Assembly: GCF_001613165.1 (NCBI RefSeq)
Contig: NZ_BDBV01000046.1
Coordinates: forward strand, 91,020 to 155,019
Length of the DNA: 64,000 bases
DNA from: Nocardia mexicana NBRC 108244
GTDB taxonomy: Bacteria; Actinomycetota; Actinomycetes; Mycobacteriales; Mycobacteriaceae
Direction: 5' to 3'
Made by a program: the position numbers and the translations under genes. The notes below the pieces were generated by a model. The model was not told the DNA's origin. It saw nothing but the letters and a program-made list of their open reading frames with translations, and did not search any database. Shown in pieces: positions 16,618 through 24,681 of this stretch (position 1 is the stretch's first letter; every line of letters starts with the position of its first letter).

Positions 16618-18197
16618 GCTGCCCCCACTGGTATCTCGACCGTCGACGGCGCGGCGAAGGTGACGGTGCTCCCCACCGGCGTCGCGCTGACGAACGGCAC
16701 CGGATCCTGCGAGGTGACCGTGAGCGCCAGCCGGTGGCCCGGTGCGAGCTTCCAGTAGGTGGGCGACAGCTCCCACGCGACGGCGTTCGGCTGCCCGGGC
16801 CGCAGGTCGTGCCGGGTGATCGGCCAGTATGTGACCGGCGTGCCGGAGCCGTCGGGAGCCTCGTCGTAGAGAATGCCGAACAGGCTGAGATCGGCGGTCG
16901 GTGGGATGACGGTGAGATCGAGCCGCGGACTTCCGGCGATCCGAGCCCCCGCGTCGAACGGCGCGGTGTGCCAGACCCCGGCGAGAGTGCGGTCCACGCT
17001 GCCGAGCGGGATCGGCGGCGCCGATCCGAGCTGCGCCAGCGATCCGGTGACGTAGGGGACGGCGGATACGGCGGTGGTGGCGCCGGAACGCAGTGGCTGA
17101 CTCCAGCTATCGCCCGGATCGGCGCCGAGCACCCCGGCTGCCGGAGCGGACAGCGGGAATGCCTGTGCGGCCGGCACCGCGTCGGCGACGGAGCGATAGC
17201 CGTCGTACGGGCCGCCATCGGCCGGGGCGAGATTGACGACGGGCTCGGTGTCGATGCCGTTCGGGGCGCCGTTGAGGTGGTGGTCGAGCCAGCGAATCCC
17301 CGCATCCCACACGGGATTCGGCAGGCCCGCCACCTGGCCGGGCCCGCCGCCGGTGGAGTGGTCGCCCGGCTGCAGGTACAGCATCTTCGGCCCCGTCAAC
17401 CGGTCGAACAGGTGGAACACCGGGCCGACCGGCAGCAGCGAGTCCTGCCAGTCGTGGGCGAGGAACACCGCGGTCCCGTTCGCGTTCAGTGTGTCGACGG
17501 CGTCGGCCAGCAGTCGCGTATTGGTCAGCGCCGCCAGCGAACTCGGGTCGGTGGTCAGGATCGCGTGCAGTCCCGCGGCGGTCATCTCGGGGCTGAATCG
17601 GTTGGTCGACGCGCCCGTCAAGGCCAGTGCCGCAGGCCCGCCGGTCTTCAGGGTGCCGTTCGGGGCGAGCGCCGCGGTTCCGTCGGCGGGCGGCGAATCC
17701 GCAACGATGGCCTTGATTCGGGGGTCGTGCGCGGCCGCGAGCAGGCTCAGGCCCGCGCCGTAGGAGCCGCCGGCGATGGCGATGCGATCGGGATCGACAT
17801 TGAGATTCGCTATCGCCCAATCGATTACGGCCGAGGCGTCCCGAGCGTCCCGGTCGCCCAGCAGATCCACCTCGCCGCCGGACAGATACATGCCGCGCGC
17901 GGTGTACTCGATGGAGACGAAACCTGCTCCGCTGGAGAGCCTGTAGGCCGATCCGATGCTGCCCATCGCGGGCATACCCCAGCCCGACGGCTGCAGGACC
18001 AGCGGGTTCTTGTGCTCGGCGAGGTCTGGCGGTGCCGTGATGACGGCATTGAGCAGGACGCCGTCGGCGCCGGGGACGAACAGGGTGGTCGCCTGTGCGC
18101 CGGGAATCGGTACGGCGACGACCCGCGGTGCGCAGGCCGCGATGATCGCGGCGGCCAGTATGGCTGCCACTGTCACGGCGAACAGGCGTTTCGGCAC
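16614..18197 (-). CDS. Secreted CocE/NonD-like alpha/beta hydrolase (X-Pro dipeptidyl-peptidase S15 type)
   Basis: 527 aa from a GTG at 18197 (AGGGGG site). N-terminal signal with a possible lipobox (ILAAAIIAACAP, Cys about 22). Catalytic domain with the nucleophile elbow GGSYGAG about residue 145 and the cap/C-terminal jelly-roll of CocE-like enzymes (LDLTVIPPTADLSLFGILYDE, then WELSPTYWKLAPGHRLALTVTSQDP). Probably cleaves esters or peptides at the cell surface. Translationally coupled to the GH20 gene, which suggests joint use of an extracellular polymer. Confidence 0.85.
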   Translation of the reverse strand: MPKRLFAVTVAAILAAAIIAACAPRVVAVPIPGAQATTLFVPGADGVLLNAVITAPPDLAEHKNPLVLQPSGWGMPAMGSIGSAYRLSSGAGFVSIEYTARGMYLSGGEVDLLGDRDARDASAVIDWAIANLNVDPDRIAIAGGSYGAGLSLLAAAHDPRIKAIVADSPPADGTAALAPNGTLKTGGPAALALTGASTNRFSPEMTAAGLHAILTTDPSSLAALTNTRLLADAVDTLNANGTAVFLAHDWQDSLLPVGPVFHLFDRLTGPKMLYLQPGDHSTGGGPGQVAGLPNPVWDAGIRWLDHHLNGAPNGIDTEPVVNLAPADGGPYDGYRSVADAVPAAQAFPLSAPAAGVLGADPGDSWSQPLRSGATTAVSAVPYVTGSLAQLGSAPPIPLGSVDRTLAGVWHTAPFDAGARIAGSPRLDLTVIPPTADLSLFGILYDEAPDGSGTPVTYWPITRHDLRPGQPNAVAWELSPTYWKLAPGHRLALTVTSQDPVPFVSATPVGSTVTFAAPSTVEIPVGAA

Positions 18198-18206
18198 GAT
18201 TCCCCC

Positions 18207-18320
18207 TCAGAACACCGTCGCGAACAGCAGTTGCAGGTTGTGTGCCAGCGAGAGCGGCATCAGGAGCAGATAGCCGGAGAGCGTGCCGATCAGGTCGGGG
18301 GCGGGAAGGTCACCGTGCAT
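18207..18320 (-). CDS. Possible 37-aa membrane peptide upstream of the CocE-like gene
   Basis: ATG at 18320 with AAGGG upstream. The peptide starts MHGDLPAPDLIGTLSGYLLL and continues with one hydrophobic helix before the stop. It ends 9 bases before the CocE-like start and follows a good promoter, so it would be first in the operon. No homologue is recognised; it is supported by codon character and position only. Confidence 0.45.
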   Translation of the reverse strand: MHGDLPAPDLIGTLSGYLLLMPLSLAHNLQLLFATVF

Positions 18321-18396
18321 GGGCGGACCCTTAACGACGTAACGGACGAATCCCGATCGGCCGCCGTGGTTGCGCGGGCCGCAATCGATTGGTCGT

Positions 18397-18425
18397 AGAG
18401 TACTTGCTCGTTTCTGCTCTGTCCA
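18397..18425 (-). promoter_or_regulatory. Sigma-70-like promoter for the 18207-14983 operon
   Basis: On the minus strand TGGACA (18425-18420), a 17-base spacer, then TACTCT (18402-18397). Transcription would start about 70 bases before the small membrane ORF. The gene-free stretch 18426-18671 beyond it shows only a TCAA-rich patch near 18430 and no supportable gene. Confidence 0.45.
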
Positions 18426-18671
18426 CCACTCAATCAATCATCAATGAGCAAGCCGCTCACGGAGTTTCACCAGCGCAACTCGGGCAATCGGTTCCACGGA
18501 TCCGTCGGCTGCCCAAGACAGGAGGTCGGCCGAGAGCTGCCGGTGTCGAAAGCGGTTGGCTGGCGCAGGCGGCCGGAATTCCGTGCGCGGCAGCGGGTAT
18601 CGCCACGCCGCAAGCCGGGGTCCGGTCTCGACCGCGAGGCGATGACTCGCCCTATCGAAGCTGGACGGCCG

Positions 18672-19106
18672 CTATTTCTTCAGCTCCTGGGCGAGCATGA
18701 CGATGATGCCGCTGGGGCCGCGCACGTAGGTGAGCTTGTAGATGTCCTGATAGGTCGCCACGCCGCGTAGTGGATAGCAGCCGTGCTTCGCGGCTGTCTC
18801 GAGGGCCGCGTCGATATCATCGACCGAGAAGGCGACGCGGTGCATGCCGATCTCGTTGGGGCGGGTGGGCTCGGTCTCGATCGCTTCGGGGTGGATGTAC
18901 TCGAAGAGTTCGAGGCGGCCGTGACCGTCGGGCGTCTGGAGCATGGCGATCTTGGCGTGGTTGCCGTCGAGGCCGACGGCGGTGTCGGTCCACTCACCAC
19001 TGACCGTGTCGCGGCCGAGGACCGTGAGCCCGAGATCGGTGAAGAAGGCGATCGTCGCTTCGAGGTCGCGAACGGCGATGGCGACGTTCTCGAGTTTGAT
19101 GGCCAT
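18672..19106 (-). CDS. VOC family protein (glyoxalase/methylmalonyl-CoA epimerase-like)
   Basis: 144 aa from the ATG at 19106 (MAIKLENVAIAVRDLEAT). Two paired beta-alpha-beta-beta-beta modules: VAIAVRDLEATIAFFTDLGLTVLGRD, then IGMHRVAFSVDDIDAALETAAKHG and VRGPSGIIVMLAQEL. Metal-ligand positions appear as His/Glu in GRLELFEYIHP and MHRVAF. It may be an isomerase, lyase, dioxygenase or drug-binding protein; the context does not decide. Its 3' end is separated from nothing recognisable. Confidence 0.85.
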   Translation of the reverse strand: MAIKLENVAIAVRDLEATIAFFTDLGLTVLGRDTVSGEWTDTAVGLDGNHAKIAMLQTPDGHGRLELFEYIHPEAIETEPTRPNEIGMHRVAFSVDDIDAALETAAKHGCYPLRGVATYQDIYKLTYVRGPSGIIVMLAQELKK

Positions 19107-19149
19107 GCGTCGCATGGTAGCCGTCCCGGCCGGAACGCCTGACCTTTTG

Positions 19150-20022
19150 TCACACACTCAGAAACGTGCGCAGGGCCGCGGCGAGTGCGGCGGGATTGTC
19201 CTCCTGGACGTTGTGGCCCGCGTTCGGTATCGATACCAGCTTCGCTCCGGGGACCTGTGCGACGAGTCGTTCGGCCGCGGCCCGGCCGAGCACTCGGCTG
19301 CGGGCGCCGCGCACCAGCAGCACCGGGACGCCGGTGATTTGCGCGGCGAGGCGATCCACCGCCGCGAGAATGGCGGGGAAGTCGGGCGGGCTCGGGTCGG
19401 CCTTGGGGACCCACTCGCCGCCCGGGCCGCGGCGGAACAGGGTGCTCATCCGATAGGCGACGGTCGCGCGGTGAGCGCGGGGACTGACCCGCATGGCCTC
19501 GTCCACCACGGTGTCCAGACTCCGTACGGGGCCGAGCCCGGTGATGAACGCGCGCATGCGGCGGGTGCTGTCGAAATCGACGCCGGGCGCGACGTCGACC
19601 AGCGTCAGGCTCGCGACGCGGTCGGGGTGGGCCTCGGCGGTATGGGCCGCGACGACTCCGCCCAGTGACATTCCCACCAGGTGCACCCGGTCCAGGCCCA
19701 GGTGATCGGCCGCGGCGATCACGTCCGCGGCCATCGTCGCGGGGCGGTAGTCCGTGGACCAGTCGCTGTCGCCGTGGCCGCGTAAGTCCAGTGCGACCGG
19801 ACGTACGCCGGTGCGCAGCTCGAGGCACACCAGATCCCAGGTGTGCGCGGTCAGTCTGCCGCCGTGTAGCAGGAAGACCGCCGAACCTGTTCCGCCCCAG
19901 TCGAATCCGTGCAGCGAGCAGTCCGCGCGGCGATATCGGAAGGCGCGCGGCGGGGCCGGATCGTGGGCTGTGACACCGAGATCGGCCGCCAGTTCGGTCA
20001 GCGCGGGAATTGTGTGGTGCAC
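19150..20022 (-). CDS. Alpha/beta hydrolase
   Basis: 290 aa from the GTG at 20022, preceded by GGAGG at good spacing. Oxyanion-hole segment VFLLHGGRLTAHTWD, nucleophile elbow GMSLGGV with Ser about 122, acid in the VRGARSRVLG region, and catalytic His in PNAGHNVQEDNP. Fits the haloperoxidase/lactonase-like esterases. Divergent from the TetR gene, with two operators between them, so it is very likely the regulator's target. Confidence 0.9.
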   Translation of the reverse strand: MHHTIPALTELAADLGVTAHDPAPPRAFRYRRADCSLHGFDWGGTGSAVFLLHGGRLTAHTWDLVCLELRTGVRPVALDLRGHGDSDWSTDYRPATMAADVIAAADHLGLDRVHLVGMSLGGVVAAHTAEAHPDRVASLTLVDVAPGVDFDSTRRMRAFITGLGPVRSLDTVVDEAMRVSPRAHRATVAYRMSTLFRRGPGGEWVPKADPSPPDFPAILAAVDRLAAQITGVPVLLVRGARSRVLGRAAAERLVAQVPGAKLVSIPNAGHNVQEDNPAALAAALRTFLSV

Positions 20023-20036
20023 GGCGGTACCTCCGA

Positions 20037-20056
20037 TACCTTGGGGCTCCAAGGTA
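20037..20056. promoter_or_regulatory. TetR operator O1 (next to the hydrolase start)
   Basis: TACCTTGGGGCTCCAAGGTA: perfect 8-base arms around GGCT, 14 bases before the hydrolase start codon. Same outer half-sites (TACCTTG/CAAGGTA) as O2, 28 bases centre to centre. Confidence 0.8.
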
Positions 20057-20064
20057 GGACGGCA

Positions 20065-20084
20065 TACCTTGACCAGTCAAGGTA
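20065..20084. promoter_or_regulatory. TetR operator O2 (next to the tetR start)
   Basis: TACCTTGACCAGTCAAGGTA: perfect 9-base arms around CA, 11 bases before the GTG of the TetR gene. With O1 it would repress both divergent genes. Confidence 0.8.
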
Positions 20085-20095
20085 GTATCGGAAGT

Positions 20096-20707
20096 GTGCC
20101 AGCCCGCGTACGACGCAAACCCGACGAGGCCAAGCGCCTGATTCTCGAGGCGGCGAGCAGGCTGCTGGCGGCGGGCGGTCCTGCCGCGGTGCAGGTGCGC
20201 GCCGTCGCCGCCGAGGTCGGGGTCTCCGATGCCGCCGTCAATCACCACTTCGGCACCCGCGAGCAGCTGCTGGAGGCGCTGTTGCGTTTCGGCGGGGCCA
20301 CGCTGAAGGCCGAACTGGACGGCGTCGTCGGCGCGTGGGCCGAGGGCCCGGTCGATCCGGCGACGCTGGTCCATACCTTGGCCGCGCTCTATGCCGACGG
20401 CTACGCCGAACTGGCGCTCGCCCTACATCGCTCGGGGTGGCGCGACACCGGCCTCGGCATGCTCGACGACGTCGTGGACCGGCTGCACGCGCAGGCGCGG
20501 GAGCAGTGCGCGGGCACCGGCCGCACACCCCCGTCGCGCGAGGAGGTTCAGGTGACGGTGGCCGCACTGCATCAGGCCGTCGCGATGGATCCGTTGTTCG
20601 GCGACGAATTTCGCAGAAGCGTCGGGCTCGGAGACGTGCGGGCTCGGATGCTCGATTGGTGGGTCGAGACACTCCGCGAGGTACTGGCGGGGCAGCGGGG
20701 GATGTAG
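20096..20707 (+). CDS. TetR family regulator of the divergent hydrolase
   Basis: 203 aa from the GTG at 20096. N-terminal TetR HTH at about residues 8-54 (DEAKRLILEAASRLLAAGGPA, then VSDAAVNHHFGTREQLLEALLRFG). The C-terminal ligand domain is of the WHG/TetR_C_33 type. It starts immediately downstream of O2 and probably represses itself and the hydrolase; the inducer may be the hydrolase substrate (inference from gene arrangement). Confidence 0.9.
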   Translation: MPARVRRKPDEAKRLILEAASRLLAAGGPAAVQVRAVAAEVGVSDAAVNHHFGTREQLLEALLRFGGATLKAELDGVVGAWAEGPVDPATLVHTLAALYADGYAELALALHRSGWRDTGLGMLDDVVDRLHAQAREQCAGTGRTPPSREEVQVTVAALHQAVAMDPLFGDEFRRSVGLGDVRARMLDWWVETLREVLAGQRGM

Positions 20708-20917
20708 ACCCGGAACGCTCGGCAGGTCCGGGGTCAGGTCGATGCGGCGGACCTCGACGCGATTGGACGGGCCCAGCTGATGGAACCAGGGCTGGGTGGT
20801 CCCGGGTGCACTGTCCCGAAGTCTGACGAATCGGTGACGACCGGCACGGATCGGGCTCGATCCGGCGGCCGAAGCGGTTGAGTTGGTCAAGACCCGTGCG
20901 TTGTCCGGAGGACCGAA

Positions 20918-21445
20918 ATGCCATCTGTACGTAAGATCGCCCGCTCGCGCATTACCTGGGCATTGGCCGTGATCGTAGTGATCGGGGTCGGTGTCGGCTT
21001 GGCCCTGTTCCAGCCGTGGCGGTTGTTCACCAACACGGTGGTGGACGAGGCGGCGCCGACCGTTGCGGTCACCGCCGGGGCCGAACTTCGGCAGGAACCG
21101 CGGATCCTGTCCCGCGGCGAGTTCGTCTCACACGAGCACGGCACCTCGGGCAGCGTCGTCGTTGTCGAATTGCCGGACGGCAGTAGGGTTTTGCGCCTCG
21201 AGAATCTCGATACCTCCGATGGGCCGGACCTGCACGTGTGGCTCACCGACGCACCCGTCCTGGAGGGCCGCGCGGGCTGGTTCGTCTTCGACGACGGGCG
21301 GCACGAGGACCTCGGCAGCCTCAAGGGCAACAAGGGAAGCCAGAACTACGTCATTCCGCCCGATGTGGATCTGAATGTGCTCACCAGCGTCAGCATCTGG
21401 TGCCAGCGCTTCCACGTGTCCTTCGGTGCGGCGCAACTGAGCTGA
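20918..21445 (+). CDS. Membrane-anchored DM13 domain protein
   Basis: 175 aa. Membrane helix at about residues 12-32, then a DM13 domain (about 62-173): FVSHEHGTSGSVVVVELPDG, LRLENLDTSDGPDLHVWLTD, GSQNYVIPPDVD and the C-terminal VSIWCQRFHVSFGAAQL with the conserved Cys. DM13 domains are thought to be redox- or electron-transfer-linked extracellular modules. Convergent with the TetR gene 8 bases away. Gap 20708-20917 shows no gene. Confidence 0.85.
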   Translation: MPSVRKIARSRITWALAVIVVIGVGVGLALFQPWRLFTNTVVDEAAPTVAVTAGAELRQEPRILSRGEFVSHEHGTSGSVVVVELPDGSRVLRLENLDTSDGPDLHVWLTDAPVLEGRAGWFVFDDGRHEDLGSLKGNKGSQNYVIPPDVDLNVLTSVSIWCQRFHVSFGAAQLS

Positions 21446-21453
21446 GGGCGTCG

Positions 21454-22113
21454 TTACTGCCGCTCGGCGGCGGGGACGCCGACCAGTAGGCCGACGATGG
21501 AGCGCACGAACTCCTCCAGGCGCTCCTTGGGATAGGCGTCCGGTTCGCTGACCGCGAGGGTGCCGAGCATTTCGGCGATGCTCAGCAGGGAATTCGTCAG
21601 CAGCGCGGAATCCACTGCGGCCCATCGTGAATCGAGGGCGGTGCCCATCCGGACCAGCGCCTCGGCCTGGTCGAAGATGCCGGTGCGCGAACTCCGCAGT
21701 GCCGCACGGTATTCGTCCGGGGCGCTGCCGGGGGTGGCGAGGATCAGGCGCCACCTGGTCGGATTATCCAGTGCCACACCGACGAAGGCCTCGATCGTCG
21801 CCGAGGCCGCGGTCACCGGGTCGGCGCCGATCAGGTCGGTGGGCAGGGTGGTGGCCACCTGTTCGAGGCCGCGCTCACGCTCGCGCTCGAGCAGCGCCTC
21901 CACCAATTCGGCGCGCGTCTTGAACACGGTGTAGAGCACGGGTTTTCCCACTCCGGCCGCGGCCGCGACGGCCTCCATGCTGAGCTCGTGCAGCTCCACG
22001 CGGCTCAACACGGTGAACGCGGCGTCGAGCAGTTGCGCGCGCCGCTGCTCGCGGGGCAGGCGCGGCGCGTAGCGGCGCCGTGGCCGACCGGCCGCGCCGC
22101 GGGATTTCGTCAC
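21454..22113 (-). CDS. TetR family regulator (divergent from the MpaB-like oxygenase)
   Basis: 219 aa from the GTG at 22113 (VTKSRGAAGRPRRRYAP). HTH at about residues 20-66: AQLLDAAFTVLSRVELHELS, then AAAAGVGKPVLYTVFKTRAELVEALL. It faces the DUF2236 gene across 152 bases that include two copies of GTTGTATTC (22196-22204 and 22229-22237), three helical turns apart, which might be its binding sites. Confidence 0.85.
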   Translation of the reverse strand: MTKSRGAAGRPRRRYAPRLPREQRRAQLLDAAFTVLSRVELHELSMEAVAAAAGVGKPVLYTVFKTRAELVEALLERERERGLEQVATTLPTDLIGADPVTAASATIEAFVGVALDNPTRWRLILATPGSAPDEYRAALRSSRTGIFDQAEALVRMGTALDSRWAAVDSALLTNSLLSIAEMLGTLAVSEPDAYPKERLEEFVRSIVGLLVGVPAAERQ

Positions 22114-22265
22114 CGCAACCTCACCTCCTACGGCCCATCGTGTCAGCACTCGCACCCGAAGGTGCGGGCGGTCCCGGTCCGAATATTACTCGACCGTTGT
22201 ATTCATCGCGCGCAATTGCTACGGTGGCGTTGTATTCGCCGCGGCAGCGCACAAAGGAGTAGCTG

Positions 22266-23207
22266 ATGGGCTTCGATCCGACCACCCTTCGCCGGGACGA
22301 CTTCGGGTTCTTCGGCCCGGACTCGCCCAGCTGGAAGATCTGGACCGCCCCGACGGCGGTGATCGGCTTCCAGCGCGCGGTCGTCCTCGAGCACTTCGAC
22401 CCGTTCCTGACCGCGGCCGTCGCCGATGCCCGCGGGATCTACAGCGACCCCCGCAGCCGCCTGGACAACACGTTCGCCTACTTCTTGATCGTCGCGATCG
22501 GCGACGGCCGCACCGCGATTCGGGCGTCCGAGCATCTGATGCAGGTGCACGCCACGATGACGGGCATCGAGCCCATCAGCGGCCGGCGCTACGCCGCCAA
22601 CAGCCCCGAGACGCAGCTGTGGATCCACATCACCGGCTGGCATTCGGTCCTGAAGGCCTACGAGATGTTCGGTCCCGGCCCGCTCGCCCCCGAGGAGGAG
22701 GCGCGGTACTGGCAGGAGTGCGCGATCGCGGCCGAACTGCAGACCTGCAAGCCGCAGGACGTGCCCCGCTCCCGCGAGGAGGTCCGCGCCTACTTCGACC
22801 GCGTCCGCCCGCGTCTGTGCAGCTCCGAACGGGCCGAGGAGGGCATGCATCACCTGCTGTGGACCTCTCCCCGCAACGGCGCCGGACTCTCGTATGCCCT
22901 TGGCAGCCGGTTGCTTTCGCTCGCATCGGTCGCGACGCTGCCGAAATGGATGCGCCGCCTCGGCGGTTTCGACCGCCCCGGCATCGTGGACCTCGGCATC
23001 AAACTTCCCGCCAGGGTCCTGGTGTGGATGTTCACCCGTTTCAACAAGTTCGGCCTCATCAAGGCCGCACCGTTCATCGCGCCGATGGCCGGACAGATCC
23101 TCGCGCAGCACGTGCGGATGGAACCGCCCACCACCCCCGAAACCGTCACCCCTGCCAAGGCCCGCGAGCTGTACAGCGTCCGCGGAGCCCGCCCGCTCGC
23201 CAGCTGA
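22266..23207 (+). CDS. Oxygenase MpaB-like (DUF2236) protein
   Basis: 313 aa. DUF2236 features: a conserved early segment (SWKIWTAPTAVIGFQRAVVLEHFDP), NTFAYFLIVAIGDGRTA, then HATMTGIEP, LWIHITGWHSVLKAYEMFGPGPL with the central His residues, and DVPRSREEVRAYFDRVRPRL. MpaB and Lcp (latex-clearing protein) share this haem- or iron-dependent fold. In actinomycetes such proteins oxidise unknown lipids. Preceded by an AAAGGAG site. Confidence 0.85.
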   Translation: MGFDPTTLRRDDFGFFGPDSPSWKIWTAPTAVIGFQRAVVLEHFDPFLTAAVADARGIYSDPRSRLDNTFAYFLIVAIGDGRTAIRASEHLMQVHATMTGIEPISGRRYAANSPETQLWIHITGWHSVLKAYEMFGPGPLAPEEEARYWQECAIAAELQTCKPQDVPRSREEVRAYFDRVRPRLCSSERAEEGMHHLLWTSPRNGAGLSYALGSRLLSLASVATLPKWMRRLGGFDRPGIVDLGIKLPARVLVWMFTRFNKFGLIKAAPFIAPMAGQILAQHVRMEPPTTPETVTPAKARELYSVRGARPLAS

Positions 23208-23210
23208 TCG

Positions 23211-24479
23211 TCAGCGGGCCACGGGCTCGAGAGGCTCCCATAGGGCGCTGACCGGCATCGCCATCATCTTCGGGCCGAAGGGCAACGTCTGGGATCCCGT
23301 GTGGAGCACGATCCCGGCCAGGAAATTGTCACCGAGGCGTTCGGAAAGATGCCGTAGTCCGCGGAAGTCACCTGGGCCCACGGTGGATGCTGCCTTGACT
23401 TCGATGCCGACTACTTCGCCACGACGGTTTTCCAGGACGGCATCGACCTCTACCTGGTCTCGAGTTCGGTAATGGAAGAGTTCGGCCTCCTCGCCGGACC
23501 AGGTCAGCTGGCGTGCCAGCTCCATGAGGACGAATCCCTCGAGGAGGGGGCCGAATTGTCCTGTTGGGCGCAGCAGGCTGCGGGCATCAGTGCCTATCAG
23601 GCTGCCCGCTATCCCGGAGTCGACGAATGCCAGCTTCGGAGTTCTAGTGGCGCGGCTGCTGATGTTTCGGGACCACGCCGGGATTCGCTTGATCAGATAG
23701 ACCTCTTCCAGCAGAGCGACATACTTCTTCACGGTTGTTGCGCCGAGGCCGAGCTCGTTGCCCAGCGTCGAGGTGGACAGCAGTTGGCCGGAGCGGGCGG
23801 CCAGCATCTGTACGAGCGCCCGCATCTCGCTGGTGCGTTCGATTTCCGACAGCTGTTGGACGTCTCGGGTGATCAGGTCTCCGACATAGGAATTGAAGAA
23901 GTTGCGCCGCCTACGATCGTTGGTCCGCGCCACCGCCTCCGGAAAGCCGCCCCGGACAAGGCGTTCCGCATATTCGATTCGGGAGACCGTGGACTGATGG
24001 TGCAGCTTGCTGCCGACTGCGAAGACCGCATCGATGAACCGATCGGGTGTTCCGTCGATCTCTCCCTGGGAGAACGGCCATAACTCGATCGTCTCCATGC
24101 GACCCACCAAGGTGTCGGGCAACGACCGCAGACCCAACACCCGGGCCGATCCTGTAAGCAGGTACCGTCCGGGTCGCGGATCCGCGTCGACCTGCGCCTT
24201 GATGGACAGCAGCAGGTCCGGTGCTCGTTGAATCTCGTCGATCACCATCAGATCTCGATAGTCGACGAATCCGTCGGGGTCCTGCAGTGCGGCCTGGCGT
24301 ATCAGTGCAGTGTCGAGGTCTCGCCACTCGGATGCGCTACCCTTCGCAGTGAGACGAACCAGCGTGCTCTTACCGCATTGACGGGCTCCGTTCACCAGCA
24401 CTACGCGAGTGTCTGCGAGCGCATCGCTCACCAGGGTTTCCGCATGTCGAGGCAATGCTCGACCGAGTAATGTCTGCAT
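23211..24479 (-). CDS. AAA_14/DUF4143 ATP-binding protein
   Basis: 422 aa. AAA_14 domain with Walker A NGARQCGKST (about residue 34) and Walker B DLMVIDEIQRAPDLLLSIK, sensor region RYLLTGSARVLGL. A winged helix follows (about 225-270) and then the DUF4143 nuclease-like C-terminus (ELFHYRTRDQVEVDAVLENRRGEVVGIEVKAAS), whose D...E.K pattern resembles PD-(D/E)XK enzymes. Widespread, often horizontally transferred; role unproven. Convergent with the MpaB-like gene. The 23-base tandem array lies just upstream of its start. Confidence 0.9.
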   Translation of the reverse strand: MQTLLGRALPRHAETLVSDALADTRVVLVNGARQCGKSTLVRLTAKGSASEWRDLDTALIRQAALQDPDGFVDYRDLMVIDEIQRAPDLLLSIKAQVDADPRPGRYLLTGSARVLGLRSLPDTLVGRMETIELWPFSQGEIDGTPDRFIDAVFAVGSKLHHQSTVSRIEYAERLVRGGFPEAVARTNDRRRRNFFNSYVGDLITRDVQQLSEIERTSEMRALVQMLAARSGQLLSTSTLGNELGLGATTVKKYVALLEEVYLIKRIPAWSRNISSRATRTPKLAFVDSGIAGSLIGTDARSLLRPTGQFGPLLEGFVLMELARQLTWSGEEAELFHYRTRDQVEVDAVLENRRGEVVGIEVKAASTVGPGDFRGLRHLSERLGDNFLAGIVLHTGSQTLPFGPKMMAMPVSALWEPLEPVAR

Positions 24480-24504
24480 CTGCGCTCCAGTTGGTCGGGC
24501 CGTA

Positions 24505-24619
24505 GCGCGTGGATCTGCCGCTACCTTGCGCGTGGATCTGCCGCTATTGTACGCGTGGATCTGCCGCTCTGGTGCGCGTGGATCTGCCGTCTATATGCGT
24601 GTGGGTCTACCCCGCTGGT
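24505..24619. repeat. Array of five 23-base tandem repeats upstream of the DUF4143 gene
   Basis: The core GCGCGTGGATCTGCCGCT recurs with an exact 23-base period at 24505, 24528, 24551, 24574 and, more degenerate, 24597. The variable part is the last 5 bases of each unit. The period is not a multiple of three, so it is not a coding repeat, and there are no spacers of CRISPR type. Confidence 0.85.
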
Positions 24620-24681
24620 CACACCGGGCGGCTCGCCGTGCCCGGGCCATTGCGTCCCGGCCTCGAGAGAGTAGGCCGGGT

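Noticed and set aside
18444..18770. Plus-strand frame upstream of and overlapping the VOC gene
   Set aside because: Antisense to the VOC 3' end, no ribosome site and poor composition.
24505..24619. 23-base repeats as a CRISPR array
   Set aside because: Repeats are directly contiguous without unique spacers and no cas genes are present.
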